A DNA stretch of 64,000 bases from the NCBI GenBank assembly GCA_003226295.1, contig CP029803.1, positions 1,545,477 to 1,609,476 of the forward strand, in the 5' to 3' direction. How positions within the stretch are numbered: the stretch's first letter is position 1; every line of letters starts with the position of its first letter. Both the position numbers and the translations under genes were made by a program. Below are positions 28,140 to 36,887 of this stretch, one piece after another. The notes under the pieces were generated by a model, which was not told the origin of the DNA, did not search any database, and was given only the letters and a program-made list of their open reading frames with translations. Source of the stretch: Candidatus Moanabacter tarae. GTDB taxonomy: Bacteria; Verrucomicrobiota; Verrucomicrobiia; Opitutales; UBA2987.

Positions 28140-29735
28140 ATGAGTGAGAAAGAGCCTACAAACCCCTTTGAGGATCTCCAAAAACAGATCCAAGATGCAC
28201 TTCGGAATCCGAACATTGGTTTGAATCTCCACAAACCGGGTACGTCCGAACAAAACCCAGAAAACGATGATGATAAAGAGTCTCAGAGTCCTGCAGAGAA
28301 CGACGAGGTGATCCTGCGACGGATTCGAGAATTCAACCTGCGGCCTAGAGAGATCCGTGATTATCTTAACCGGTTTGTGATTAAACAGTTAGAGGCTAAA
28401 AAAGTCCTTTCTGTTGCGATTTGTGACCATTACAACCATGTTCGCCAATGCATTGAGAAACCAGATCTGATCCATAGAAACTTTCAAAAACAGAACATTA
28501 TCCTTCTTGGACCAACTGGGGTTGGTAAAACATATCTCATGCGATGCATAGCCAAACTGATAGGAGTCCCTTATATAAAGGCAGATGCAACCAAGTTCTC
28601 CGAGACTGGGTATGTCGGCTATGATGTAGAGGACTTGGTCAGAGACCTCGTTAAGGCAGCTAACGGTAACGTTGATTTAGCTCAGTACGGAATAATCTAT
28701 ATCGACGAGATCGATAAGATTGCTTCCGTAGCTACCGGAAATGGACGCGACGTATCCGGAAGGGGCGTCCAGATTAATCTCCTGAAACTGATGGAGGACA
28801 CAGAGGTAAATCTTCTCAGTCCCACAGATATCACGTCCCAAATGCAGGCAATGATGGAACTATCCCGAGGTGGTCAACCTAGGAAGAAGTCAATCAATAC
28901 TCGCCATATTCTTTTCATCGTAAGTGGTGCATTCGATAAGCTAGCCGACATCGTTAAGAAACGGATTGATAATTCTCAAATCGGATTCAGCAGTTCCCCG
29001 ACAGAATTTGAAGACTCAAAATTTAACTTCCTTAGATTCGTCGAAGCCTCTGACCTCATAAATTTTGGTTTCGAACCAGAATTTGTCGGAAGGCTCCCGG
29101 TCCGAGAGATCTGCGAACCACTCTCAGTAGAAGACCTTGCCAATATCCTTCTAAGCTCGGAAGGGAACATACTCGAACAATACCGTCTTGACTTTAAAGG
29201 TTACGGCCTAGACATCAAAATCGACGAAAAGGCCATTCGAGAGATAGCCCAACGTGCACATAGCGAAAATACCGGGGCTCGGGGTCTCATGACGGTACTG
29301 GAACAAGCTTTTCGGAACTTCAAATTTGAATTGCCCTCCACCGCAGTGAAATCGTTCTCTGTTACGAGTGACACCATAAAAGATCCGGGAAAGGCTTTGG
29401 ACGAGCTCCTCAAAGAGAATGAGGACGCCCAAAGGGAAGTCATGAAAGATGATATTGCGGCATTTGCCAAACGGTTTAAAGACGACCATGATTTAGCTCT
29501 GAAATTCGAGGGAGAAGCCTGCCAAGCCTTGATCGATGAGTCACTTCACTCAAAGAAAACAATCCGAGCGCTTTGCGAGGAGAAGTTTTGCGATTTCGAG
29601 CACGGCCTTAAGATCATCTACCGCAATTCGGGAGAGGATTCATTCTCCATTTCGAAAGCAATTGTCGAGGATCCTGACAAAGAGCTCTCCCAAATGGTAG
29701 TTGCCAGTTTTGACGAGAGAAAAAACGGAAAGTAG
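28140..29735 (+). CDS. ClpX-family AAA+ unfoldase, no zinc finger, duplicated C-terminal domain
   Basis: A 531-residue AAA+ ATPase. Walker A is GPTGVGKT (124-131), pore loop GYVG (157-160), Walker B IIYIDE (185-190), Arg finger in FVGRLP (R318) and sensor-2 GAR (379-381). An IGF tripeptide (281-283) sits where ClpX docks to ClpP, which suggests it feeds a peptidase. The four-Cys zinc domain of true ClpX is missing, replaced by an acidic, disordered-looking ~60-residue leader. The C-terminal ~80 residues (about 453-520) mirror the small domain at 361-424: both run E-A-I/L, HS-x2-T, R-L, F-x2-F, SFS, then I-x-DP-x-K-x-L, but the second lacks GAR. It is probably a specialised ClpX paralogue, with substrates unknown. 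Confidence 0.88.
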   Translation: MSEKEPTNPFEDLQKQIQDALRNPNIGLNLHKPGTSEQNPENDDDKESQSPAENDEVILRRIREFNLRPREIRDYLNRFVIKQLEAKKVLSVAICDHYNHVRQCIEKPDLIHRNFQKQNIILLGPTGVGKTYLMRCIAKLIGVPYIKADATKFSETGYVGYDVEDLVRDLVKAANGNVDLAQYGIIYIDEIDKIASVATGNGRDVSGRGVQINLLKLMEDTEVNLLSPTDITSQMQAMMELSRGGQPRKKSINTRHILFIVSGAFDKLADIVKKRIDNSQIGFSSSPTEFEDSKFNFLRFVEASDLINFGFEPEFVGRLPVREICEPLSVEDLANILLSSEGNILEQYRLDFKGYGLDIKIDEKAIREIAQRAHSENTGARGLMTVLEQAFRNFKFELPSTAVKSFSVTSDTIKDPGKALDELLKENEDAQREVMKDDIAAFAKRFKDDHDLALKFEGEACQALIDESLHSKKTIRALCEEKFCDFEHGLKIIYRNSGEDSFSISKAIVEDPDKELSQMVVASFDERKNGK

Positions 29736-30045
29736 GAAATAAAAGAATCTATAGAAAACTTGCATCTCATTTCTTCTATTTATTATCGAAGTGCCTCTAG
29801 ATATTAGGTCTTTTCTTGCGCAATTTGGCAATCCCAGTTCTTGGAATTCTTTTACCCAATTCTGATGTAAAAAATAAGCCTTACCTTCGATCTCGAGGCA
29901 TCTAAAGATTAAAATCCAACAAGGCTAACAAAACAGAATTCTATTTTAGATCGCATGGAGCTAGGATCGAAGTACTTCACGGAATCCGGACACAGAAAAA
30001 TTACTAGCTCTCGGGCTAAGGAGAACCCATAATCTTCACCCTCAG
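29736..30045. other. Intergenic region before ubiE
   Basis: 310 AT-rich bases between two plus-strand genes. No ORF, clear terminator or repeat is seen; it presumably carries the ubiE promoter. Confidence 0.35.
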
Positions 30046-30777
30046 ATGATTTTAGCTAAAGATTTTCATCATAATCCTGATTCGGATAGAATAAACGAGA
30101 TCTTTTCCGACATAGCCGACCGCTACGATCTCACTAATCATGTACTCAGCATGGGGCTAGACTTCTACTGGCGCTCAATTCTGAGTAAGATGGTACAGAG
30201 TCGAAATCCTCAGACCCTTCTAGACTTGGCCACAGGAAGCGGTGATGTCGCCATCGCCTTGGCACGAAGACTGGGACGCCCTGTCCATATTACGGGAATG
30301 GACTTTTGCTCACCCATGCTACAAATAGCTCAAAAGAAGTTTGAGCGTCGGAGAAAACCTGGATGGGCACAACTTGAATTCAGACTAGGAGACTGTCTTG
30401 AAATACCGTGCCCAGATAATTCTTACGAAGCAATCAGTATTGCTTTCGGTTATCGAAATCTTAAGGATCGGAAGCAAGGGCTGAGTGAAATGAAACGAGT
30501 GCTCAAGTCCCCTGGCGGAACACTTTTCATACTAGATTTCAGCCAACCAGACAAATGGTTTCGCCCCCTCTATTTCACCTACCTAAACTTCCTACTACCT
30601 AAGATCGCTACCCTCATTACTGGCAGGTCTGATGCATATCTATATCTCGCCGACAGTATCTCTAATTTTCCGGATAAAGAGTCACTTCGACAAGAAATCC
30701 TCCAAGCCGGATTCTCCCATGTAGGTGCCTGTGGTCTTTCCCTCTCAACCGTTGCAATTCACACCGCCGTCTTATAA
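30046..30777 (+). CDS. ubiE: Demethylmenaquinone/ubiquinone C-methyltransferase
   Basis: A 243-residue SAM-dependent methyltransferase of the UbiE/MenG family, methylating the quinone ring late in menaquinone or ubiquinone synthesis. Signatures are FSDIADRYDLTNHVLSMGLD, SAM motif I LDLATGSGDVAIAL, FGYRNLKDRKQGLSEMKRVL and the C-terminal FPDKESLRQEILQAGF. No other quinone genes are adjacent, so the quinone type cannot be decided. The ATG start gives a normal N-terminus. Confidence 0.93.
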   Translation: MILAKDFHHNPDSDRINEIFSDIADRYDLTNHVLSMGLDFYWRSILSKMVQSRNPQTLLDLATGSGDVAIALARRLGRPVHITGMDFCSPMLQIAQKKFERRRKPGWAQLEFRLGDCLEIPCPDNSYEAISIAFGYRNLKDRKQGLSEMKRVLKSPGGTLFILDFSQPDKWFRPLYFTYLNFLLPKIATLITGRSDAYLYLADSISNFPDKESLRQEILQAGFSHVGACGLSLSTVAIHTAVL

Positions 30778-30860
30778 AGCTTCGACAGTACGGTATTTTC
30801 AAAATAGTCTTCCAAGACTATTTGTTAGTAATCAGAAGGACCGTCAAAAGTACAGAACCC

Positions 30861-31181
30861 CTACTGGAAAGATCTTCCGCAACCGCAAGTCGTATTTGCA
30901 TTTGGATTTCTAACTTCGAAGCCCTTGCCGTTTAAGCCATCGTCAAAGTCCACTTCCGAACCTTTAAGATATTCCAAACTTTCTGAGGCAACTAAGATCG
31001 AAACTCCCAGACTCTCGATCTCGGTATCACCCTCCTTCTTAAGATCGAAAGACATGGCGTATTCAAGACCTGAGCAGCCTCCTTTTTCAACCGACATCCT
31101 CAGCCGTTTCTCAGGATCATTAATGTTCCCAGTCAACGCGAGTACGCGTTTTGCAGCCCGCTCTGTCAATTTAATCAACAT
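30861..31181 (-). CDS. A-type iron-sulfur carrier (IscA/ErpA family)
   Basis: A 106-residue HesB/IscA-type protein that holds and transfers Fe-S clusters. The three conserved Cys are present: Cys36 in GGCSGLEY, and Cys99 and Cys101 in TCGCGRSF near the C-terminus. Which subtype (IscA, SufA or ErpA) cannot be told, since no isc or suf genes are adjacent. It is convergent with ubiE. Confidence 0.93.
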   Translation of the reverse strand: MLIKLTERAAKRVLALTGNINDPEKRLRMSVEKGGCSGLEYAMSFDLKKEGDTEIESLGVSILVASESLEYLKGSEVDFDDGLNGKGFEVRNPNANTTCGCGRSFQ

Positions 31182-31882
31182 CGTTAACTAATCACCTGGC
31201 TTTATTAAGTATACTACTACCGTGAGAAACCGATCCTTCTCTTCTATTGGATTGTAGAACCATTCCTTTGTACCCAGACTTCTAAAACAAAGGGTTTAAA
31301 CCCTGTCAAAGATTTCCGCATCAACGTATTGCAATCTTCTAGATTTCTCTTTCTAATAATTCTACATTCTAAGCAATACAAATATGTAGAAACATATCCA
31401 GTCCGAAACCTCGGACAGCATATGTAATAATCCTGTAAAGATCCCTTCTAAGGTAAATTTATTTCTGAAGGGGACAAACTATAGCCGAAAGGAGGAGGAA
31501 CATACTCGAACCGAGTGTCCACCGATTTCGCAAGCCTGTGAAATTAATATCTCACAAACTGATCGATACACTGGATAGATCTGGGCACGCGGTTTAGTCG
31601 CTATTAAAAGGCTAGCAATCTGATACCTCCTCTCAAACTCTAGCTCCCACGACAATCGTTATCACCCATAAATGAGTCGCCCACTGACTAATTAGAGGAA
31701 TTCATGAACAATATTGTCCGCGAATCGTAATCAAAAATTGTTAGGAGCTTATTCGACTATAGACAGGCAGCAATTACTTGTTGCCCTTAGGTCTATCGTT
31801 GAATAATGGGGTTAAAATCGTTGGTAAGAACTTGGTAAAACTTCATTCACAGAAAAATCTTCACTGCTAAACGACACCCAAA
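31182..31882. other. Long noncoding region with several hairpins upstream of rpoN
   Basis: About 700 bases with no credible ORF. It contains a 14-bp palindrome AGGGTTTAAACCCT (31291-31304) and a nested hairpin at 31392-31425: ACATAT/ATATGT outer stem, 3x3 internal loop, GTCCGA/TCGGAC inner stem, AACC loop. Further on are CCCTTC (31443-31448) pairing with GAAGGG (31467-31472), and a small hairpin ACTCG/CGAGT (31504-31516). This may be a structured leader or an unannotated ncRNA. It does not match RNase P, tmRNA or SRP RNA motifs that I know. Confidence 0.45.
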
Positions 31883-33328
31883 ATGCCAGTTCAAGGGCTA
31901 CATCAGGTCCAAAAACAGATCCAGACGCAAGTGCTGGCACCCCAACTGCGCCAATCTCTGAAGATCCTTCAAGTCCCGGCTCTTGAGCTACGTAATACCA
32001 TTCTGGGAGAGCTACAGTCGAACCCAACGCTCGAGGAACTCCCCATGGACGGAATCAGTATTGAGGAGGGAAGTGAGACGGATCGGACTCCAGAACGGGA
32101 AACCGATGGAAAGGAACTTAATTTTCTTGATGACCACACCGCACTTAGTCAACTCAATGAGGATCTGAGGGAATTCTATGCTGAGGAAAATGCTTTCACT
32201 CGCTACACCAACGAGGACACAAAAAAAAGACAGTACTTTTTCGATTCTCTGACCTCCGAAACCTCACTTCAGGAGCATCTTATGCGACAAGCAGAGATGA
32301 GCGACATCGATCCGGAAGTAATCACAGCATTTGAATTCATTATTGGAAGCCTGGATGATAAGGGCTTTCTTACCTCCTCACTTTCCGATATCTCACTTCT
32401 TGCGGCACTCCCACTTGCTACCATAGAGAGTGCACAAACCCTCCTTCGGAGTCTTGACCCTCCCGGTATCGGTTCTTCTAGTGTTCAGGATTGCCTACTC
32501 ATCCAACTCAATCTGGAAGGTAAAAAGGACAGCCTCGCAGGACAAATCATTACGGATCATTTTGGGCTCCTACTCAGAAATCGGATCCCTGAACTCGCCC
32601 GCCAAACCGGTAATAATGTCGAAGCTGTGCGAAAGGCTATCGAAGAGATATCCGCCCTTGATCCTGCTCCCGGAAGGCGTTTTGGCGAAGACAGCAATCG
32701 CGTCGTGATTCCGGATGTTCGAATCTTCAAGGAAGAAGATGAATGGATCGTCACGATGAATAGCGACTTTATCCCTAGGTTGAATTTGAGCGACACCTAT
32801 AAGAACCTTATAGCCAAAGGATGTTTACCGCCCAAGGAAAGAGATTACATTAAAGACAAGATAAAATCCGGACGATTCCTCATCAACTCGATCGAGCAAC
32901 GTCAGAACACGGTGGAGCGAATCGCTCGTGAAATCCTCATCTTTCAGAAGGATTTTTTTGAGAGCGGAGTATCGAAATTGCAACCACTGACTATGAGTCG
33001 CGTAGCCGAAATCGTGGGTGTACATGAAACGACCATCAGTCGTGCAATTGCAAATAAGTATATGGAAACACCTCACGGCGTCTTCAGTTTCAAGTACTTC
33101 TTCACTACGGGTTACACATCCCACTCCGGCGAAACGGTTGCCAATACATCAATCAAGGACCTAATCGCAAAAATAATCGAGAGCGAGAATCCAATGAAAC
33201 CATTGAGTGACCAAAAAATTGTCAATGAACTGGCTTCTCGTAACATTAGGATAGCCCGGCGAACAGTGGCCAAGTACCGTGAAGAATTACAAATTCCTCC
33301 CACCAATCTTCGGCGACAATATAACTAG
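31883..33328 (+). CDS. rpoN: RNA polymerase sigma-54 factor
   Basis: A 481-residue sigma-54. Region I is Gln/Leu-rich (VLAPQLRQSLKILQVPALEL), the core-binding domain follows, then a helix-turn-helix for the -12 element (RVAEIVGVHETTISRAI). The RpoN box ARRTVAKYR at 458-466 reads the -24 element. All functional regions are intact, so the cell should have sigma-54 promoters and AAA+ activators. None of those activators lie in this window. The ATG at 31883 gives the normal N-terminus, after a long structured leader. Confidence 0.97.
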   Translation: MPVQGLHQVQKQIQTQVLAPQLRQSLKILQVPALELRNTILGELQSNPTLEELPMDGISIEEGSETDRTPERETDGKELNFLDDHTALSQLNEDLREFYAEENAFTRYTNEDTKKRQYFFDSLTSETSLQEHLMRQAEMSDIDPEVITAFEFIIGSLDDKGFLTSSLSDISLLAALPLATIESAQTLLRSLDPPGIGSSSVQDCLLIQLNLEGKKDSLAGQIITDHFGLLLRNRIPELARQTGNNVEAVRKAIEEISALDPAPGRRFGEDSNRVVIPDVRIFKEEDEWIVTMNSDFIPRLNLSDTYKNLIAKGCLPPKERDYIKDKIKSGRFLINSIEQRQNTVERIAREILIFQKDFFESGVSKLQPLTMSRVAEIVGVHETTISRAIANKYMETPHGVFSFKYFFTTGYTSHSGETVANTSIKDLIAKIIESENPMKPLSDQKIVNELASRNIRIARRTVAKYREELQIPPTNLRRQYN

Positions 33329-33363
33329 TCGGTCATTAAAATCTTCAGCTGAACTCTACCGGT

Positions 33364-33978
33364 GTGAATCTTCCTGACAGAATTCTGTTTCTCGATGCCA
33401 GCTCTCTACAAACTCATGTTGGTATCTTCGAAGAAGGTCGGTGGCTATACCACCATAGATCAGATAAGGAAGCACTTAATTCTGTTTTCCAAGGAACCCG
33501 AAACTGTCTGGACCACACCGGCCTGAAGCTCCTCGATCTTCAAGGATTTGTATTCTGTGCGGGTCCAGGATCCACTCTTGGGATTAGAATCACGACCATG
33601 GCTATTAATGGCTGGAAGAGCTTTCCCTCCCATCAAAACATTCCTGTTTTTAAATACTATAGCCTAGAGGCAGTTGCCTGTCTCTTAATTGAAAAAGGCA
33701 CTTCCACTCCTTTTACACTCGTATCTGATTTTCGGAAAGACTTGTGGAATCATCTCGATGTGGACGGGGATGGCAACCTCTCACCCATCAAGGTGATAGG
33801 GCGTGAGGAAGCAGAGCGCATATCTCATCTCCTACTTCATATCCGACAGCGAAATCAATGGCTCGAACCTCCTGGGAATGCTACTACTATTCCCTATTCT
33901 CTTAAAGATCTTCCCGAAGTCATTCTCAAATACCAACTCCTCCTGAGGGTCTCATCCGCTGAGGCCTTCGCCCCTTAG
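33364..33978 (+). CDS. TsaB-like protein (t6A synthesis complex subunit)
   Basis: A 204-residue ASKHA-fold protein resembling TsaB, the partner of TsaD in making t6A on tRNA. It starts with the family strand ILFLDASSLQTHVGIFEEG. The TsaB landmark GPGSFTGLRIG appears as GPGSTLGIRIT, so it is clearly diverged. The C-terminal half is weakly conserved. The start is a GTG 35 bases after rpoN, so it is probably co-transcribed with it. It may be the organism's TsaB or a degenerate relative. Confidence 0.65.
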   Translation: MNLPDRILFLDASSLQTHVGIFEEGRWLYHHRSDKEALNSVFQGTRNCLDHTGLKLLDLQGFVFCAGPGSTLGIRITTMAINGWKSFPSHQNIPVFKYYSLEAVACLLIEKGTSTPFTLVSDFRKDLWNHLDVDGDGNLSPIKVIGREEAERISHLLLHIRQRNQWLEPPGNATTIPYSLKDLPEVILKYQLLLRVSSAEAFAP

Positions 33979-34007
33979 AAAACCAAATACAAACCCTGGA
34001 ACCCAAA

Positions 34008-34265
34008 TTGAAAAAGGATGATCAGGCATCCAGGCAACTCTGCGCATGGAACACTTGGCTTTCTCTTTCCAAATTGAACTTGGATCAAACTGTCTTACAG
34101 AATGGGAAATTCGAAGTCCTTAGTCATATCGTAATTCAACTTCTCGACGGCAAAGAGAGATGGTTCAACCACATTGAAAAAATTGCTAAAGCGATAGCTC
34201 CTTCACTGACTTATGGAAAAGAAATCGATATTGCATTCCTCAACTCGGAGGGAATTTCTTCGTAA
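34008..34265 (+). CDS. Small hypothetical protein between tsaB-like and DUF1501 genes
   Basis: An 85-residue ORF beginning with TTG and not recognised. It is helical and charged in appearance (SRQLCAWNTWLSLSKLNL, WFNHIEKIAKAIAPSL). It fills the gap after the tsaB-like stop and overlaps the DUF1501 start by 53 bases in another frame. That overlap, and the weak start codon, leave its reality uncertain. Confidence 0.4.
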   Translation: MKKDDQASRQLCAWNTWLSLSKLNLDQTVLQNGKFEVLSHIVIQLLDGKERWFNHIEKIAKAIAPSLTYGKEIDIAFLNSEGISS

Positions 34266-35451
34266 TAGCGCCCACGGAATCGGACTTCTAACTTCGTATC
34301 AATTAGTACCTTCTTTCTTTACACATACCACCTTGACGGGTTCCCCAAGCCTGGCAAAGGATCGAAAAGTAATCGTCCTGATTCAACTTGTTGGAGGTAA
34401 CGACGGTTTAAATACAGTAGTTCCATTCCGTGATTCCAACTATTTTCGACTCAGACCTACTCTTGCCCTCACTGAAAAAGAGCTAATTCCTGTTAGCAAA
34501 AATTTAGCTTTAAATTCTGCTCTAAAACAGTTAGCCGAGCTTCACCTGGATGGGAAAGTCTCCATCATCCAAAATGTCGGTTATCCAAATCCGAATCGGA
34601 GTCATTTCCGATCCTCGGAAATCTGGGAAACAGCATCAGATAGCGATGAATTTGTCTCCACTGGCTGGCTAGGTCGCTATTTTGACAATCACTGTACTAA
34701 TGGTTCATCCTCCGACCATCCTTTGGCGATCCATATCGGCAAACAGTTGCCCCAGACATTTCGATCAAGCGAATCTCATATTATTTCTGGAAGCACTCGA
34801 GAATTTCAACGTAGCGTCCGGGACAATTTGGTCGACCTATATGGAAACTTACCCACCTCTTCAACTCACGGTGAAAATCTGAAATCCCTCCAGCACAGGT
34901 TAAGGAAAAGGGTCGTAACAGAGGAGAAAATACGGTTTATCACTGAAAAATATCTTCCACATATCGACTATCCTCGGTCACGTCTCAGTGCAGATCTAAA
35001 AAGTGTTGCGGCGTTAATTGTTGGGGGCTTGGAAACTCGTGTATTTTTTGTCTCTCAGAGTGGTTATGACACCCATACTAACCAGGCAAATCCTCACCGT
35101 AGACTCCTTCAAGAGCTCTCTTCAGCGATGGCTGCATTTCAAAAAGACCTCGCAGCGAATCACCTAGAAAACCAAGTCCTAACCTTGACTTTTTCTGAAT
35201 TCGGGCGCCGTCCTCGCGAGAATACCAATGGAGGAACGGATCATGGGACTGGCGCCCCACTCTTTGTCATGGGTAGCCAAATTAATAAAGGCATAGTCGG
35301 GACAGCACCTTCTCTCGACCTAGACCCCACTCAAGACTTACAATTTTCTACTGATTTTCGGCAGGTGTATTCCACCATTCTAGAAAAATGGTTACAATGC
35401 TCCAGCCATTGCATACTCACTCGGACTTTCTCTCCTTTGGATTTTATATGA
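34213..35451 (+). CDS. Tat-exported DUF1501 family protein
   Basis: A 412-residue DUF1501 protein, related to the sulfatase/alkaline phosphatase-like fold. The N-terminus has a Tat-like signal, RREFLRNSAHGIGLLT, so export is expected. Family signatures are VIVLIQLVGGNDGLNTVVPF, HFRSSEIWETAS, STGWLGRYFD, VSQSGYDTHTNQ and FSEFGRRPRENTNGGTDHGTGAPLFVMG. A DUF1800 partner often precedes such genes in other bacteria but is absent here. The biochemical role of DUF1501 is not established. It is convergent with ftsZ, 149 bases away. Confidence 0.88.
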   Translation: MEKKSILHSSTRREFLRNSAHGIGLLTSYQLVPSFFTHTTLTGSPSLAKDRKVIVLIQLVGGNDGLNTVVPFRDSNYFRLRPTLALTEKELIPVSKNLALNSALKQLAELHLDGKVSIIQNVGYPNPNRSHFRSSEIWETASDSDEFVSTGWLGRYFDNHCTNGSSSDHPLAIHIGKQLPQTFRSSESHIISGSTREFQRSVRDNLVDLYGNLPTSSTHGENLKSLQHRLRKRVVTEEKIRFITEKYLPHIDYPRSRLSADLKSVAALIVGGLETRVFFVSQSGYDTHTNQANPHRRLLQELSSAMAAFQKDLAANHLENQVLTLTFSEFGRRPRENTNGGTDHGTGAPLFVMGSQINKGIVGTAPSLDLDPTQDLQFSTDFRQVYSTILEKWLQCSSHCILTRTFSPLDFI

Positions 35452-35600
35452 GGCCTTTCAAAGCACTATTCCTACTTTAAATGTTTCTAAAGATTCTGGT
35501 TCTTGTCAGGCTCTAACTAGGAAATAGGTTCACTGTTATGGCTTTATCCTCTAAGGAGGAAATCACTCACCCATTCTAGCATTAAGCCGTTCAAACCTCA

Positions 35601-36887
35601 TCACAGCACTATCCGAATTCCCCGACGCAAATAAGTAGGAACATCGAGATCCTCATCATCGTATATATTGGGATCAGTCGTTTCGAAATATCCTCTTTGT
35701 TCTTCATCCCTGCAGAAATCGAACTCCTCCTGTTCCCGTTTCACCGAATTATTCTTTCGAATCAGCTTTGAACGGTGGACGGGTTTCAGCCGGGCTTCCG
35801 TCTCTAATTCTGGATTCTTGGCTTCGGACCGCCTGTTCTTAACCGACGCCAAGCTTTTGGAAGGACGATATCGACCGCGTCCTTCGATATCGGTTGTTCC
35901 TAACACACAAATACTGAGACTTGCCGATAGATTCTCATCGATTGTCGCCCCGATCAAAGTGCTCTCCTTGCTTCCAAATTTATCCGCGACAATCGTAAGG
36001 ATCTCATTTACTTTGGCCATCGTAAGGTCAGTTCCCCCTGAAAGATTTACAATCAAGTTATCAGCCCGTTTGGAAAACTCTGGTGTATGAAGCAGGGGAC
36101 AGAGCATTAAATCGTTGACTGCTCCACCCACAAAATCGTCACCACTCCCTTTTCCCATTCCGAAGAGCGTCTTGCCGCCTCGGGATTCAAAAACCTTTTT
36201 AAGGGAAGAAAAATCGATATTAATCAAACCAGTCTCAAACAGCATTGAGCAAATCGATTGGATACCCTTGGTAATCCATTCATCAGCCAATGAAAATGCT
36301 TCCAGAACGGTTGCATCTTCATCCGCCTGTTGAAGAAGAATATCATTTGGTAAAGGAATTACGGCGTGGCATATCTTCCGCAATGAAACCAGGCTATCCT
36401 CAGCCTGCCGATGGCGCCGTGAGCCTTCGAGAGTAAATGGAAGAGTGACAAATGCAATCACAACTGCTCCGGCTTCAACTGCTGTCTCCGCCACTATGGG
36501 TGTACTTCCACTTCCCGTACCGCCTCCGAGACCAGCAATCAAAAAGATCAAGTCAGCTCCTATTACGACTTTTTTAATACTATCGCGATCGGCCTCAGCC
36601 GCCTCTCTTCCTATCTTAATCTCTCCCCCAGCTCCTAAACCTCGAGTAATGGGCTTACCGATCATCAGTTTCTCGCTAATCGGAGAAGAAGCCAATACTT
36701 GGCCATCGGTATTGACCGCAGCTAAATTCACCCCTCCTAGGTTATCGAGTTTCAGCCGATCGACAGTATTGTTCCCAGCCCCCCCTACACCGATGACCTT
36801 TACTTTAATCAGATCGCTGGCCGCTTTGTCCTCCGACACTTCGTTGAAATCTTTCGAGTTCCCCTCCTCTATTTTCCTGTCCATCAT
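35601..36887 (-). CDS. ftsZ: Cell division protein FtsZ, divergent T7 loop
   Basis: A 428-residue tubulin-like GTPase forming the Z-ring. The N-terminal VIGVGGAGNN and tubulin signature GLGGGTGSGSTP (119-130) are present, as are VTLPFTLEGSRR and PNDILL. The T7 loop, which completes the GTPase site of the next subunit, reads NIDFSS (223-228) against the usual N-x-DFAD. The Asp matching E. coli D209 is kept (D225), but D212 is Ser228. The C-terminal linker is charged and ends with a normal partner-binding peptide, DVPTYLRRGIRIVL. It overlaps ftsA by ATGA and is the last gene of the dcw cluster. Confidence 0.96.
   Translation of the reverse strand: MMDRKIEEGNSKDFNEVSEDKAASDLIKVKVIGVGGAGNNTVDRLKLDNLGGVNLAAVNTDGQVLASSPISEKLMIGKPITRGLGAGGEIKIGREAAEADRDSIKKVVIGADLIFLIAGLGGGTGSGSTPIVAETAVEAGAVVIAFVTLPFTLEGSRRHRQAEDSLVSLRKICHAVIPLPNDILLQQADEDATVLEAFSLADEWITKGIQSICSMLFETGLINIDFSSLKKVFESRGGKTLFGMGKGSGDDFVGGAVNDLMLCPLLHTPEFSKRADNLIVNLSGGTDLTMAKVNEILTIVADKFGSKESTLIGATIDENLSASLSICVLGTTDIEGRGRYRPSKSLASVKNRRSEAKNPELETEARLKPVHRSKLIRKNNSVKREQEEFDFCRDEEQRGYFETTDPNIYDDEDLDVPTYLRRGIRIVL

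Noticed and set aside
31441-31560. Possible RNase P RNA or tmRNA, suggested by hairpins and a GGAGGAGG run
   Set aside because: The conserved GAGGAAAGTCC and other RNase P blocks, and the tRNA-like tmRNA ends, are absent.
35547-35560. Hairpin TCCTC-TAAG-GAGGA between the DUF1501 gene and ftsZ as a terminator
   Set aside because: The stem is only 5 bp and no T run follows on either strand.
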